NCBI GenBank assembly: GCA_013399855.1
Contig: VXAY01001100.1
Location: 124,001 to 188,000, forward strand
DNA: 64,000 nucleotides
DNA from: Oxyruncus cristatus
Lineage: Eukaryota; Chordata; Aves; Passeriformes; Cotingidae
Direction: 5' to 3'
Made by a program: the position numbers and the translations under genes. The notes below the pieces were generated by a model. It was not told the DNA's origin, did not search any database, and was given only the letters and a program-made list of their open reading frames with translations. Each line of letters opens with the position of its first letter. Within the stretch, counting starts at the first letter, position 1. Shown piece after piece: positions 1-13,655 of the stretch.

Positions 1-860
1 GGCCTCGAGTACAATTAAATATCTGCTTGCGTTTAATATGCAGGAAGGTAATCTGTACGCCCTTACTTAGGACCCAAACGATGTTTGTGTATTAAAAAGG
101 ACATTTGAGGACCACCTCTGCTTTTCAGCAGCACAGGCAGACTCTGCTTAACAGAAATGCTACAGAGACTTGCAATGTTTGAGGCACAAATACGAAACAA
201 AGCGGTTTTAAGAAAATACTATTGAAATATCATCTTCACAGATGCAGGCTGTGGTTGGGGGAATCCTAATCATCTAATCCTTTCCCAAACCATTCCAAGC
301 AGCAGGATAATGTGGCTGCTGGTTTTTGTGGGGCAAGCAGTGCATGCGGAGAAGGGCACCGGGGTGGGTGGGGAGCTCCAGGTACAACCACCTTTGTTGT
401 ACCTCCAGGTACAACAAAGCCATCACCCGGCCAACCGCGGTCCAAGCCCTTCAGCCTGCTGCAGCCTCAGTCCATTGTGTTGTAAATGCCCTTGTCCTGT
501 GAAAGGCGGCACACAGGCAGCTTCCTCACAGGACCGGCCCAGCCAGTCCAGCCAAAAACTACCAAAATCACTCGCAGAGGGTATTTTTCACGTCAAAGAA
601 CCGCAGGCTGAAGCTTTGGTAGTCTCCAAAGCGCTGTCTCCCCTGCAAGAAAACTGGAATAGCCTTTTTATGACGGACGGAAAGCCCACAGAACACAAGG
701 AGAGAACAGAACAAAGACGTTTTTATTACAAACACCGATCTGAATGAACACAAAAAGCAATGGTTTAAAATCCTCCTCTCTACACTACCTGTGTATCCAG
801 CAGGCCCTCCTCAACAAGCACCACATGCTGTAAAGAAAACTGCGTGCATCTGGGCAAAAA
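1..860. other. Non-coding interval, nothing recognised
   Basis: Unique sequence with a moderately GC-rich stretch near 340-560. There are short open frames on both strands but none resembles a known family or has convincing splice sites. A small inverted and direct repetition of a GTACAAC-type word occurs near 381-415. Confidence 0.5.
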
Positions 861-1255
861 CTGGGAGTGTTCAGCCTGAAAAAGAGAAGGCTTTGGGGGG
901 ACCAAATTGTGGCCTTCCAGTACCTGAGCGAGCCTACAAAAGAAATGGAGGAAGACTATTTAAAAGAGCAGGTACGACAGGGCAAGGGGGGGATGGCTTC
1001 GAACCGAAAGCCAGTAGGTTTAGATTAGATTTGAGGAAGATACTCTGTCCTGTGAGGGTGGTGAGGCACTGGAACAGGCAAGCCCAGAGAAGCTGTGGAT
1101 GCCTCAACCCTGGAAGATCCCTTGTTCACAGCCAGGTTGGATGGGGGTCTGAGCAACCTGGTCTAGAGTGGAAGGTGTCCCTGCCCATGGCAAGGGGGTT
1201 GGAACGAGATGGTCTTTAAGGTCCCTTCCAACCCAAACCATTTATGATTTTATGA
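861..1255 (+). mobile_element. CR1 LINE, 5'-truncated 3' fragment
   Basis: The segment follows the 3' part of avian CR1. It starts with the TTCAGCCTG / AGAGAAGGCT block, continues through the GGTGAGGCACTGG and AGCAACCTGGTCTAG blocks, and ends with the AGGTCCCTTCCAACC block and decayed tattatgat-type terminal repeats. The 5' end is truncated, as is usual for CR1. Many substitutions and small indels make it an old copy. It probably sits in LGR4 intron 1, antisense to that gene. Confidence 0.9.
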
Positions 1256-2123
1256 AAATGCAACTGAGTACAAATCAGCCAAGACCTATTTTTATTTTTT
1301 TAAAAAATACACCAAAGAGTCAACTTCTTGTAATTCTGTTTCACATAATCAGGGAAGTAACTTGCCTTCCAGGAATGGTAATCTAATGGTACTCAGTGAT
1401 TTTGTTTTTCAAAGATCAGACTGCCTACATAGGTATTATACATCAAAACCTCTTTCTAGTCTTACCTTATACCACTGAATTAAGGCCCCAACAAATACTA
1501 CATGACAATTACTTGTCCTACGTGGTGTTCCTGTTTCCTCCAACAAGAAAATATGATGTAACTATACTAAAACATCAGGAGGAAAAAAAAACCACAGCAA
1601 TGTCTGCATGACTTGGTTTGAAGGCCTAACTCCAAGCATACATTTTTAGAAAGCCTGTTCCAAGCCTTTATCAGAACATCTTGTATCACTGACCTTGACA
1701 GAGTTCAACATTGATCAGGGAAGAGTTTGCACTCAAGTTCTGTTATATTATTGACAATTTCTGTGATTATTTACCACAGCAGTTCAGGAGGGACTCCTCT
1801 CTAGCAGCAAAGAGCAAAAAAAGTAATTTACATTCTAAAAAAACAAGCATGAAATGTCATCCTAAGTGCACCCATGCATAAGCTATAGTCCAAATCCATA
1901 TCAAGCTGATGTTGCAAGAATATCTGATAAAACTGCGATATAACGTGAAAATATGCCACTGCAATATAATGTAAAAGAGCAAAGCAAGACCCAGCCTGTC
2001 CATGCGCCCTAAAGCCCACACACGGGTAAGGCTTTGCCTCTCACTGCTTGCAAGGCTCAGTGTCTAAACTGCAGTGGTCTAGAAAGAAAAACAACCCAAA
2101 CCAAAGCAAACAAGAAAATGCGG
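1256..2123. other. Non-coding interval, nothing recognised
   Basis: AT-rich unique sequence between two CR1 copies. No exon, RNA gene or clear repeat was recognised. Confidence 0.5.
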
Positions 2124-2363
2124 TAGTAAATTAAAACACAAGAAGTTCCACCTCAACATGAGGAAGAACTTCTTTCCATTAAGAGTGGCAGAGCACTGGA
2201 ACAGCTGCCCAGGGAGGTCATGGACTCTCCCCTCTGGAGACATTCTAAATCCACCTGGATGTGTTCCTGTGTCATCAGCCCTAGGTGACCCTGTCTTGGC
2301 AGGGGGGCTGGACTGGATGATCTCCAGAGGTCCCTTCCAATCCTAACAATGATGTGATTCTGT
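2124..2363 (+). mobile_element. CR1 LINE, short 3' fragment
   Basis: It begins in the CR1 block reading AAACACAAGAAGTTCCACC, runs through GAGGAAGAACTTCTTTCC and CTGCCCAGGGAGGTC, and ends at a GTGATTCTGTA tail. The closest relative in the window is the 3' half of the CR1 at 39886-40950, which shares these blocks, so both probably come from the same subfamily. It is about 240 bp long and strongly 5'-truncated. Confidence 0.9.
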
Positions 2364-5300
2364 AAAAAAACATGAAACCAGATGACCCCCCAAAAAACTA
2401 TCCAGACATCAGAGGCACTCACCATCATGACTTTATTAGTTAGGAACTGCACCCCAAGCTGGATATTTGTGCTAACCAAATGAAGTAGGACAGCTCTGGA
2501 CTTCAGGATTCTATCCTAGCATAAATAAAAATACTTACCACTGCTGACTCAAGTATATAAACCAAATTAAAAATTAGTATATTTTCTAATTTTTAAGGAA
2601 AGTGTATACAAGCATATGAAATCTTTCCAGAAACCCTCTGCCAAAAAGAACCTACAGCTGTCACTTGCAATTATAAGAGGTCAAAGAAGCACTTATTACT
2701 AGTAATTTCCTTGAAAAGGTTAAGTTCTGTCTTCAGCTTAACTTTGTTCTCAGTACTTAAATGACTATTTAAAACCGAGCAGATTTTAATCACTAAATTG
2801 TCAAGAAAAAATCAGCATGCTTAATGCAAGCAGAACATTACAAGTATTCACACGAAAAACAAAGACCTACCACATCAGCTATCCAGTCCGCACTCTTTGC
2901 AACAGATTAAGGCTTGTCAAGTTTAATCATGTACACAGGATCAATTTTTATATAAACACATCTAATTCACGTGTGAGGGAAAGGCAAGTGACCCACAAAA
3001 GGCAATAAAGTAATCTACCTGAATTTCTGGCCCGCTCATAGATAGAAATAGCACGTGCATCTTTCCAGAAATATGCATTTTACACATGAAATCCAAGAAA
3101 AAAAAAATTGGCCTGTGAAGCCTTATCTCCATGGCTATCTCCACATGACAAACATGGGCATATTTTTACTTCCTCACAGCTATCCTACAGGCAAGGAAAT
3201 ACACTATAGGTCCTACCTAAAGGCCACTGATCAATGTAAATTGCTATTAAGGCGACTATAATGGATGCAAGGTGGACAAAACATATCCTTCCCAGGCCCC
3301 ATTAATAAAAAGATCTGGTTTGTCTTGTTCTTGCTGGTTTCAAAGAAGTCTGGTTTCTTCTACCTTGAAAGACGGTGAGTTTTACTGAATCAGTAAACTG
3401 GGGCCAGTAAAACTTGCCATGCAGCTTGAAACCTGCTCCTCATACAGACACCTCAGTGCTACCGACACCCTGTTTCCTCATTACCAATTTAATCATTTAC
3501 TACCATTAGCGCATCAATTTTTCCAGCTTATCACCAGCAAAATTATGATGATAGTATTAAAAAAAAAAATAAAATAAAGTTAGCGCCCTGAAGGTTGAGA
3601 GGGTGAAAAGGGTTTTTCCCGAAACTGGCAAACCATAACCTCTTTTTGTTTTTAACACAAGGCACCTACTAACATCAATATTTAAGCTACCAGAAATGAA
3701 GCAGTGCTCTGCAGTTACGGTGTCAGACTCCACAATAAGTAACAACACAGCTTATATTCGCTACCAAATCTGAAAAGTGTAAACCAGGTGCAGTGGTTTA
3801 TTTTAACCTTTAGCTGAGGGACAGGTAATCCCCCAACTGATCAGATTAGAGCTTTAAGAGACTACCTTAAAGAAAACAGTGAGAAAACACGTAAAACATG
3901 ATCACTTTTTGGCTGTTTTTGAACAAACACCGGGATATAATGAAGAAGGCAGTGTAATTTAAACATAGGTAGCTTTCTCAAGTTCAAAACAGGGTTTTTT
4001 TCAATATACATGAAGACAGTCAATTTTACAAATACTGTGTCATTAAACTAGAGTTATACAATTATTCCATCTTAATAAGAGAACTAAAAATTCAAAGCTC
4101 CAAGACAAATGGAACCTTCTGCTACTTTTCTTTATATTTACCACAAAATAGCTATAATGATGTAAGAACTATTTACAGTAAATATGATAGAGAGGGAAGC
4201 ACCCCATCCCTTTGACATATCAAATTCTATTTTGTAAATCTTAGGGATTCATAAAATTTTTACAAGAAAAAGCTTTTAGAACTAATTCTGTACCAGGAAG
4301 TGATCAGTCATGTGTCTTCTAACTACCACTGACTTCAAATAAAAAAGGTTTTAACAAAGAATGTAAGCACATCATTCCCGTTGGTCTTTAGTATTTGTAT
4401 TTTCTTTTCTTTCATCCATACTATGTATTTGGAAGGACAGCATAGGAGGCAAACAGAAGGATATGATCCCAAGAAATTTCCAAAAGATTAAGTTAAGATT
4501 AAAAAGATTAAAATTAAAGTTCGTCGCTATCACAGGAGCAATCAGTCTGGCAGCATTGCATCACATTCATCTCATAAGGAGTCATTTTCTTTTGACATTT
4601 AAATCCTGTATGACTAAATAGCTGCTAGTAGAAAGAAATGGTTGAATTAATGGATGTTATTTGCTATTCTGAATGTCTTTTCCTTTGTACCTGTATTGCC
4701 CCACTACAGTATTGAAGTGCAATGTGAACTGGTGCTTTCCTGCTGAACTCATAGGGCCTTTAGTTAAGGGAAAAATGTTTAGAGCTTGCTAATTCGGTAC
4801 ATCTAGTAGCTGAGTTTCTGCAAACTGAAGCTTAACATGCTATTTAAAAGGTATAATTTACGTTTCCAAGACAGCTCCAGGCACTGCCTTGTTTGGAACT
4901 GCTTACCGAGCAACTATGTTTCTCCAAACAAACTAGTGTGCAGGAGGGTAAAGGGCAGTGAAGGTAATTATTGGAAGGAAATCTCTCCCTAGGCCAGAAA
5001 AGAATAATTAAGCTTGTGCATGTTAAATCACATAGGGGAAGTGAACACCGAAGTATTCGAGTGTGTTAGCAAGACCTATCTACAACCTTCTTGGAAGGAA
5101 ATTAAGGTAGGGGCAATCTCAAGTGGGATTGTTCAGGCAACATGAAGGCAGTCTCCCAAACTTCATTCACATTCTTTGTATAAACGTTCACGTTTCCCCT
5201 ACACACACACCCCTGCAGTGGAGAAAACCTTCAGTAACCCAGTAATTACATGAGTGTGCTGAAACCTAAAGCAGGTAAACTACATTCTGCAAGTATGGAT

Positions 5301-8300
5301 TCAGCAGAGTTTACTTATTGCTCATTATTCTCTCCACAGATACTATCTTTTTAACACTTAAAAATAATGAAAACATGACTGAGATTTTCAGTGTTTGAGA
5401 TGCCTCTAGTACTTCATTCACCACGGTGTTTTGGAGACTGCCTCGTCTAAATGCGTGTAACATATGGCAATGTGTGATGAGTTTCTAGTCCAGTCCTCCC
5501 TCAGAAGCCTTGGGCTATTGTGTGAAAACTTAATGAAAGTCATTTGCACTGAAACGCTGGTGAAGAAAAGCTGTAATGGAATCTCCTCCTTCCGAGCTGC
5601 ATACCTGAGGAAAAGTCTTTCCAAGACATCAGCAGTACACCGTTGCTGCTGACAGGATGGCAGCAGAATAGGGGCTGTTTGTGTGTTTAACTGCACATGT
5701 GCTTGGCGATTGCCTGCCGAAGCTTCCCGGATGATCTGCATATATTCTTTGAAATCATACTATGTGTTAGCTATTTTTAGACCACAAAGCAAAAAATGGA
5801 GCAATATTCTGTATTTCTACCATCCCGTGCACTTCAGGGAGTCCCTAAACCGAAGGCAGACTATTTCATAACGACACGTTAAGAAACAATCCTATTTAAG
5901 GCCACGCTTGCATGTTTGAGCTCCAAAAGGAGATAAGCAACATTCTATAACACTGACAGATCTTATGGCTTTCCCAATAATTTTGCAGATGTGAACTGTT
6001 AAGAGATCTGTTGTCAGACTCAAAAGAAGCATCTGCTAGCACTGTTGTGCTGCAAGAACCTTTCTGCCTCCTTTACAAAACGTTAAAATTTTATAACTCG
6101 CCTCAACCCTTTTAGCAAAGTCCTTTCATTAAGCTGCTAAGCTGGATACCTATGAGTTCCCACAGATTTCCACGGATGTACAGTAGAGCTAAACAGAACT
6201 CACCATATCATACATAAAGCTTCTACTTCAACACAAACATATGAGGAGGGCTCAGATCCCGAGGCAGGGTGCTGCTTCTCAATGATTTTTTCTTTTTTAA
6301 ACTCAGAGATGCAAGAGACTTGCAATACCGAAAGTGGTCCCCTGTAAAACTACCTCTGCATTTTGACTGTTGATTCACGGTGACTCTCCTGTTCTCTTGA
6401 GAGGCTACTTCTCAATTTGATAGTTTAAGAAGGGCACCAACAATTAAAACTTACTTAGCACGCGGGATGAGCGACAGTAGGCACTACATACGTGTCCTTT
6501 TTTCTCTGTAACTAATGTATCACCTTTTGAATGAAGTGGGGTTTATTTGAAAAAATGTACATGTATCATAAACACTATGTAGGATCCTCAATACCTCTAA
6601 AGTGTCTCCTGCAGGCAGTTGCAGGCTGGAGATGAAACAGAAGCTGCCTATGCCCATTGAACATGCCAAAGGACAAACTGGTGGGAAGGTCAATTTGCAC
6701 AGCAGAGTGGCCAACAATATCAATCCAACCCTTTTCTACTAAAACAAATCAGAGTGGACACCAAATTCACTGGAAAATGACATGAAGGAGGAATATTTTT
6801 TTATGTTTACATTATTATTCCACTATTTTCTATTCTTGATGGCACTGAATCAACCAAGACCAAGTGATGGACTTTGCCTGAAGGGCACAGGGAATATATT
6901 TGGCAAGACAAATATCCACGGCATTCGGATATTTATCTGATGTATGCTCCAGAATTTCTCCCATTGATGCAGTGAGTTATTAGGGGAAAAAAAAAGATTA
7001 TCTTCTGGAAGTGAAGATACAGTGACAGTGCAAGCAGTCCTACTCTTAAGCAGGATTTCCGATACATTATTGTTTTAACAATAGCCTTTTTTGGAACCTG
7101 TAGATTTATTTTATTGGCACAGTTCCTTAGGACAGTTGAAGAACTTTAAGGAGGAAAAACTGGTCTTGCTGCACAATTGCAAAGGATTCTGCTGAAGAAA
7201 TAAACAACTGCCATTTATTATCCTAAAACCCAATTAAAGTCCTGCTTAAGGTTCCTAAACATCACGATATTGTATGTTTTTAGTCTGGAAACTAGAGAGC
7301 TGTCTTTGCAGTAAGCAGGTCAAAAAACCCAAACATGTAAACAAACTAGTTGACATTTTTTAAAAATGTCAAGCAAGAGCAAGTCAATTCTAAAGAAATG
7401 ATTGATCTGGACATTGAAGAGATATAATGCCTCTAGTAAACACTTAGCACAGAGCCAGAGATTTGCCCTTGGAAAAGACATGGATTTTCTACACCTAGCA
7501 AGACTCACACTAGTTCTGTAAAATATTAACAGTTTGGTCAACATTAGCACATCAACTTTTTTCTTTTTTTTTTCTTTTTTTTTAACCCAAGTGTTAAAAC
7601 CAATAGCAGCAAAAAATTACCAAAAGCCTGTGTAGGGCCAAACCATCAGTAACTGCATTCTCAGAGTAGGACTCCATACACAGGCCTGTATCCTTTTCTC
7701 TCCCCAGCTCAGCTTTCCCTATCTAGTTCCATGAAGGCCACCAAGACCCCAAGGGGCCACCCAGCACAGTGAGCATTTACTGCCTCAGGAGAACAGCTGC
7801 TCTGAATGAAACTGCAGCTAAAAAGGGATGAACACACTGCTGCTGGCAGCGGCTTTGCAAAACTCCCTCTAAGAATGTGTAAGTCTGGCATCAAACTTGC
7901 AAATAGTGCTGGGCTCCCTTCAGTAGGTTCAAGGGCTCCTAGTTTGCAGGAGCAGCTCAGAGAACTGCTGAGAGCACTACAAGCATGTACCCCAGTCTTG
8001 GAAAGGTTTCCTCTAGTCAAAACCCCAGCACATTTCTAGGGTCTCCAACCGTTGCACCTGAAAAAGATGACAGCCTCTTCCCGGCTTTTATGTGCAGGGA
8101 TGGAGTGAAGAGCAGATCCACCAGTTCCTCCACGTGAAGAACACCAGCCACATTTCCACACAGAAAGACCCTCTGCCCCAGAGAGAGAGGCCTGCACTCC
8201 AAAGTCATGGGTTTCACAGTCTCTTCACTTTTCCAGATGAACCAACTACATCAGCTACTATTCTGGATCAGCAGTTAGAAAAACAGCAAGAAAACTACTG

Positions 8301-8639
8301 AAGTAATAGTTATTTTTAAAATAACACAAGACACAGTTTTTAAAAGGGCAGTCAGGACATCCCTTTCATCGAATTCTAGTAAAAAAGAAAGGATTGAAGT
8401 TAGATGCCATTAAGTCCTTCAGACATGGAGCAACAAACTTCCCCAATTGTCCTTTCCTGACTTGCAACCATCTTCTCCTCCTGCAACAGGAGCAGACTGT
8501 CCTACTTTCCTGCCAAAACTCCAAAGTCCTGAGTGCAGGAAAAACAAACTCTCACTCTACAAGCTAACACACTGCCTTGTCCTGTTTGGATGGCAGAGAA
8601 CAGCAGGTCTCACTCTGTGCTCTGAAAGGGGAAGTAACT
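2364..8639. other. Long non-coding interval, presumed LGR4 intron 1
   Basis: AT-rich unique sequence with many T and A runs, for example the T-rich tract near 7558-7584. No open frame resembles a known protein. A stretch at about 5420-5750 is open on both strands and slightly richer in CpG than its surroundings, but I cannot assign it. No tRNA, snRNA or LTR was recognised. Confidence 0.5.
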
Positions 8640-9200
8640 GGTATAGGAGGAGACTGATCCCCAGGCACGTCCCGGTGGGAGCCCCGCATCTGCCCTCACA
8701 TCTTTCACATCTCCTGAACACCAAATACCAACCTCCACCGTGCCCAAATGGTTGAGAGAAAACCTTGCTTGGTATTGCACGTAGGGAAGAAGGAAACCCA
8801 ACCATCAGCGACACTGCAACACCACAACAGCGTCGTGCGACGTCCGGGGTTCTGGCGCCACAGCGAAACGCAGCACCGGGCAGAGCACGATGCCTTCCTT
8901 CAGCGAGGGCATTCTGGCTGCTCATGGCAAACCCTGTGGCCAGCTTACCGAGCTACCAGGAGGTCTGGAAGTCCCCTCCGCCCCCTGCCCTTACAGCCCC
9001 ACACATCGCTCGCAAAGAAGGGAATGAAATATTCCATATGCTGCCTTTGTGGGCGACACGCCTATTGAGAGCACGGCCACGCCGCTCTCCCCGCCGGGCC
9101 AGGCTATTCATCTGCGACCGTGCAGACGGCAGCAAGGTAATGGGAAAACTCCCAAACAGAAACATTTTCGCAGAGCGGCCTTATAAAACACACAACTGCA
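8640..9200. promoter_or_regulatory. CpG-rich block, candidate enhancer or minor promoter
   Basis: This 0.55-kb block is far richer in CpG than the AT-rich DNA on either side. Clusters occur at 8829-8910 and 9046-9135. A TATA-like word (CCTTATAAAA) follows at about 9179. CpG retention in bird DNA usually marks unmethylated regulatory DNA or exons. Several open frames cross it (for example 8765-9289 on the plus strand), but none matches a known family. It lies about 8 kb inside the presumed LGR4 intron 1. It is called from composition only. Confidence 0.3.
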
Positions 9201-12200
9201 TTTGCAGCATTATTAAAGCCAAATTAAACAGGTTTAGGCCTCCCCTGCATACCTCTGAAATTGCACATTCGTTTATGATTCACTGCTAATCGTTTACCCT
9301 TTGAGAGTCCAGACACATTTGCTTAAAAAGTTTTAAGGGTGAAAAAACAGCCCTTGCAAGACCTAGCATTCCACCACAGTTGGTTGGAGAGAGAGAAGAA
9401 AGGAGGAGGTATATCACTTTAAAAAAAAAAAATAAATTTATATTTTAGTAAGAAAATGCTCAACTGAGAGCTGCAAAGACGGCTGTTTGCTTTCCGAGGG
9501 CCTGACTTCTGAGGGTGCTCTCCAGAGTCCTCTCAACAACTTCACCTGACTTGGGATTCTTCTTCACCTTTTCTTCAAGGTAAATAATTAGCACGTGCTT
9601 TCTTGGAAACAAGATCTCTTTTTCTGCCCCAAAGACAGCACCTTCCGTGGTACTTCAATCCCGTTTTCCAGACCATAATGATTAGAGGCTCCTCCTTCAT
9701 TTTTAGTGCAAAGCTTAAAGGAATTAGTTGCTACATTTAAAAAAAAAAAAAAAAGATAGTATTTTTGATTTTTGTAATAGTTTCCCGAGCCCTAAAGAAA
9801 AAAATAACTTTCATAATTTTTAACTTTAATTTTGATTGTCAGATCAAAAACAAAACAAATTCAGACCCAGAAACTACTTCAATTGTATCTTTACTGTGCC
9901 AAAATCTTGAGGTTGAGTTCTCAAAACTCAACCAGCCATTGTCTGAACTACCAACAGGTAACCAAGTTATAAAGCAAGACTTTTAATTACATGTGTATTT
10001 ATCAATATTAAATTTGAACAACATCAACAAAAAAACCAAATTTCAGCAATAGACCTTAAATGTTTTATATTTATCTCACATTATACCAACAAACCTCTGA
10101 ATACATTTAAAACTGCTATGACTTGAGAAACACTAGAAACTTTTTTCAGTTGTAAAAAACAAATCAGTTATCTTCCACACACTCATCACTTCACAGGGGT
10201 CCTTACTGAACTGTACTCATCAGATAGAAATGCAAAAAACCAAGGGAAACCTAAGGAATTAACTTTTTTATTTCTGCCATGCTATGGAGACCATTCTTAC
10301 TCTGAGAAGACATCAAACTAAACAAGATATATTTAATAGTGTAATTTTAGTAGGTTTTTAAAAAATTAATGTCCAAAGCTTAGCCAAAGTTTTACTAACT
10401 CCAAAACAGGCCACCAAACAAAAATATGACTGTCCTCTAACACACTATAAATAGTATAAAAAAGTATACTATAAGAAGTATAAATAGCAGATATGAAAAA
10501 CACATGGGGAAAAAGAGGCTGATAAAAATGTATAAAGTGATATTCTCATTTCCTAAAAACGAACATCCCTCACAGTCCACCAGGGAATACATATCAATAT
10601 CACCTGTTCAAAAAGAGCTATCTGGATTTTTTAAATCACGTTATCATATTGCCTCACATTACGTACGACGCCATCACTTGGCTATTACACATTTAAATTC
10701 AACAGCACTTTTCAGACACCAACTTTAAGATGTTACTTTTGAGATCACTACAAGTCCTCTCTGTTGTTTTGTAAGAGGTGTATAATATCATTCAAATTCA
10801 TGGTGAAGCCCTAATCTTTCAGCAACAGTAATATGTTTCTGGGAAGTGGAAAGTTCTGACCTTGTCACAATCCTGTAACAGTTAAATCACTCAACAGTAA
10901 AATAAAATGGATTCTGCTATTTCAACTATGTATTTTAAAACAAATGACACATGATTTGAAAAGATTGGGAAATTTCAACTTCCGTGAAACTCACTGACAG
11001 GTACAATAACTCAGCACTTAAATTAAAAAAAAAAAAAGTAAAAAGGTCAGTTGTTTTGCCAGGTAGATCACAGGCCATTTTTTTCATTATTTAATTACAC
11101 TTTCCAGGCACACTTACATCTACTGCTACATGTTACCAGCTTTATTTGGAACAAACAAAAAAAAACATTAAATGTGGGCCTGATTCTGAAACAAGAGCTT
11201 TCACACATATTAATAGCGAGGACAGTATTTATATAGTAACACCAAGATCTTGCTCTCCCCTGTGTGAGCTCCTGGGACACCCATTGCTGCAGTTCTGCAT
11301 CACCAAACTGGTTGCCCATCTATCAGCAAAGCTACGTCTGCTTTTCCTAAAGGGCTGAGCAGGGCAAGCTAGTGGTGGGAGAGCACTGAGAACCAGTATC
11401 ACGTGACCAGAAATCTCTTTTCCAACCAAAGTTTGGGAACGTCTTACAGAAAACTGCAGCAGGTGTGAAAGACCACAGAAGAGCACTTCTCTGCAGCAAA
11501 ACCCCAGGTCACTCCTGAAGCAGATGGTGAGCCCCACCACCTGGGGAGGATGGCCAGGGACCTCTAACCCAAGAAATGCTGTTCATACCTCTCTTAGCAA
11601 AGGTCTTGTAACATTTAAATCTCTGTTGCTTCAATTTACAGGTTTCTTCAAGAGGCTGCTTCTCCTCATCTCTTACGTGCCCTCTCCCACCTTTGTCTCC
11701 TACCTCTAGGATCATACAGATCTCTCTAATTCTTCCTCAAGAGATTTTTGACTTTCTGCTTCTTCTGTAAAGAGCCCCAAGCCCACAATTTGGCAGCACA
11801 GGACTGCTGCCTGAAACACATTCTTCTCTTAATAGAATAACTGCTGGCCATGAAGTTCATGCAGCTGAACAGCCCCGTCCGTGTCAATCCCTCGCTTGTT
11901 TGCAAAAGAAGGAGCAGGCAAACCCGGATTGTTGGCAAATCCTCCAGAACATAAACACAGCATCAGCTCCTGCCCATTCCAAATAAGAGGCTCATCTTTA
12001 GCAACAAGCTTTTAGGAAAAGCACAAGGGTGGCCGAGAAGGATCTCTGACATTCAGAGACACTCCCGGAGCACCGCAGCTCCCATGCTCCCTAAAATGTG
12101 ATATGGGTGCTCAGCCCTTCTAAAATCTAGGCCAGTAATTTTCTCTGGGTAAATAAGAGCTTGTGTTCTACAAAAATTGCTGGCTTAGATGTAGAATACA

Positions 12201-13400
12201 AAACAAAGATAGATCCCTGCAGAGGAGGTTTCTTTGGGTTTTGTTTTGTTTTTCAGTCCTTATATTACAGCTTCCATATTTTCCCCTCCCAAGCAGAGAG
12301 TTACTAGTAAATTCCTCTCAAGAACTGAAAAGGTAATTATTTACTAGCATAAACTTGCTTACACTGAAGTCTAACTTTTTTCCACGCTGCAGACTTATCT
12401 TAGTATTTACTCTCCAAAGTCATACTTACAAGCCTCTGGCAGTAAGCATCAAACAAGAAATTACATATTGCTGATACAAATGAGCTCAACATACAAAATA
12501 AATGCCAAATACCTGAGAAATTACATGCTATGGCAGAGCATTGGGGTTTTTGAGGGGAGGGATAAAAGGAAAAGAGGAAGACACCAAATTTGCTACCAAC
12601 AGGAACATAAAAAAGGTAAAAATATTTAATAAACTTTGAAACAACAGCTTCACTTTTGTGTGCACTACCTAAGAGCATCTACTTTTTCTACAAGACTGAC
12701 AGATGAACAGCCACTTTAAAATGAATCATAAAGACTCCAATCCTTGTGTGATATTGGCTGGAGAGACTGCTGCTGGAGCCACTGGATGCTGCACCAAATT
12801 CAAGTCCCGTCCATGGGATTTCAGGGGCCTGTACAAATGCAACAACATTTGCTGACTTACAGGAATATTCATATTGAGATGATTGTGTCTTTCCAAAAGA
12901 AGCGTGGAATTATTACTTGCGATCGCATCACCACTATGTGGCACAGGCAAGTGAAAAACTAAATGCTTAAAATGTAAAACCTTCAAACCTCTAATTAGAT
13001 AAGTCCTATCTCAGGAGGACTGCAATTATGCCACATTTTCCAGAATCAAGGTCACGTCTGGACATCTTTTCCAACATGAGAGCGTGTAGGCACTTCCAGA
13101 TAGCATTCATACCAAAATACCCTGTGACTGCTGAAACAACCTCTAGTATGAAATAAGTGAAAAAAGGATCTTCTCAACTGCCACATCTTAACCTTATAAA
13201 GGTAGTACATAACATAGCACACAGAAGGACAGGTTAAATCAGTAATAAAACCCACGAGGCCAAGATGACGGAAGGTCTGTCCTCCAGTCTAAGGCAGCCA
13301 GAGCTCACAAGTCTGCCTTTCTGAATTCAAAGAAAGTAAAATTAAAGCAAGGGACCTTGCCATTCCCTGAAAATACAAGCAAGAGGTGCTAAAATCAAAA
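9201..13400. other. Non-coding interval, presumed LGR4 intron 1
   Basis: AT-rich unique sequence with short A or T homopolymers (near 9420, 9740 and 11025). No exon, RNA gene or mobile element was recognised. Short open frames such as those at 11229-11540 have no family resemblance. Confidence 0.5.
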
Positions 13401-13655
13401 TCATAGAATCACAGAATCAGCTGGGCTGGAAAAGACCTCCGAGATCATCAAGTCCAACCCTTGGTCCACTACCATCATTGTTACCAGACCATGGCACTAA
13501 GTGCCACATCCAGTCTCATCTTAAAACCCTCCAGGGACAGAGAATCCACCACTTCCCTGGGCAGCCCATTCCAATGCCTGATTATTCCCTCTGTAAAGAA
13601 TTTCTTCCTAATATCCAACCTAAACCTCCCCTGGCACAGCTTAAGACCATGATCT
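13401..13655 (-). mobile_element. CR1 LINE, 3' fragment (antisense to plus strand)
   Basis: On the plus strand it starts with the reverse complement of the CR1 tail (TCATAGAATCACAGAATCAG), followed by the AGATCATCAAGTCCAACC block, the CCATGGCACTAAGTGCCACATC block and CTTCCCTGGGCAGCCCATTCC. Homology fades near 13655. It shares these blocks with the larger minus-strand copy at 42141-42690, indicating the same subfamily. Confidence 0.92.

Noticed and set aside
5201..5216. Short CA repeat
   Set aside because: Too short to be listed as a microsatellite feature.
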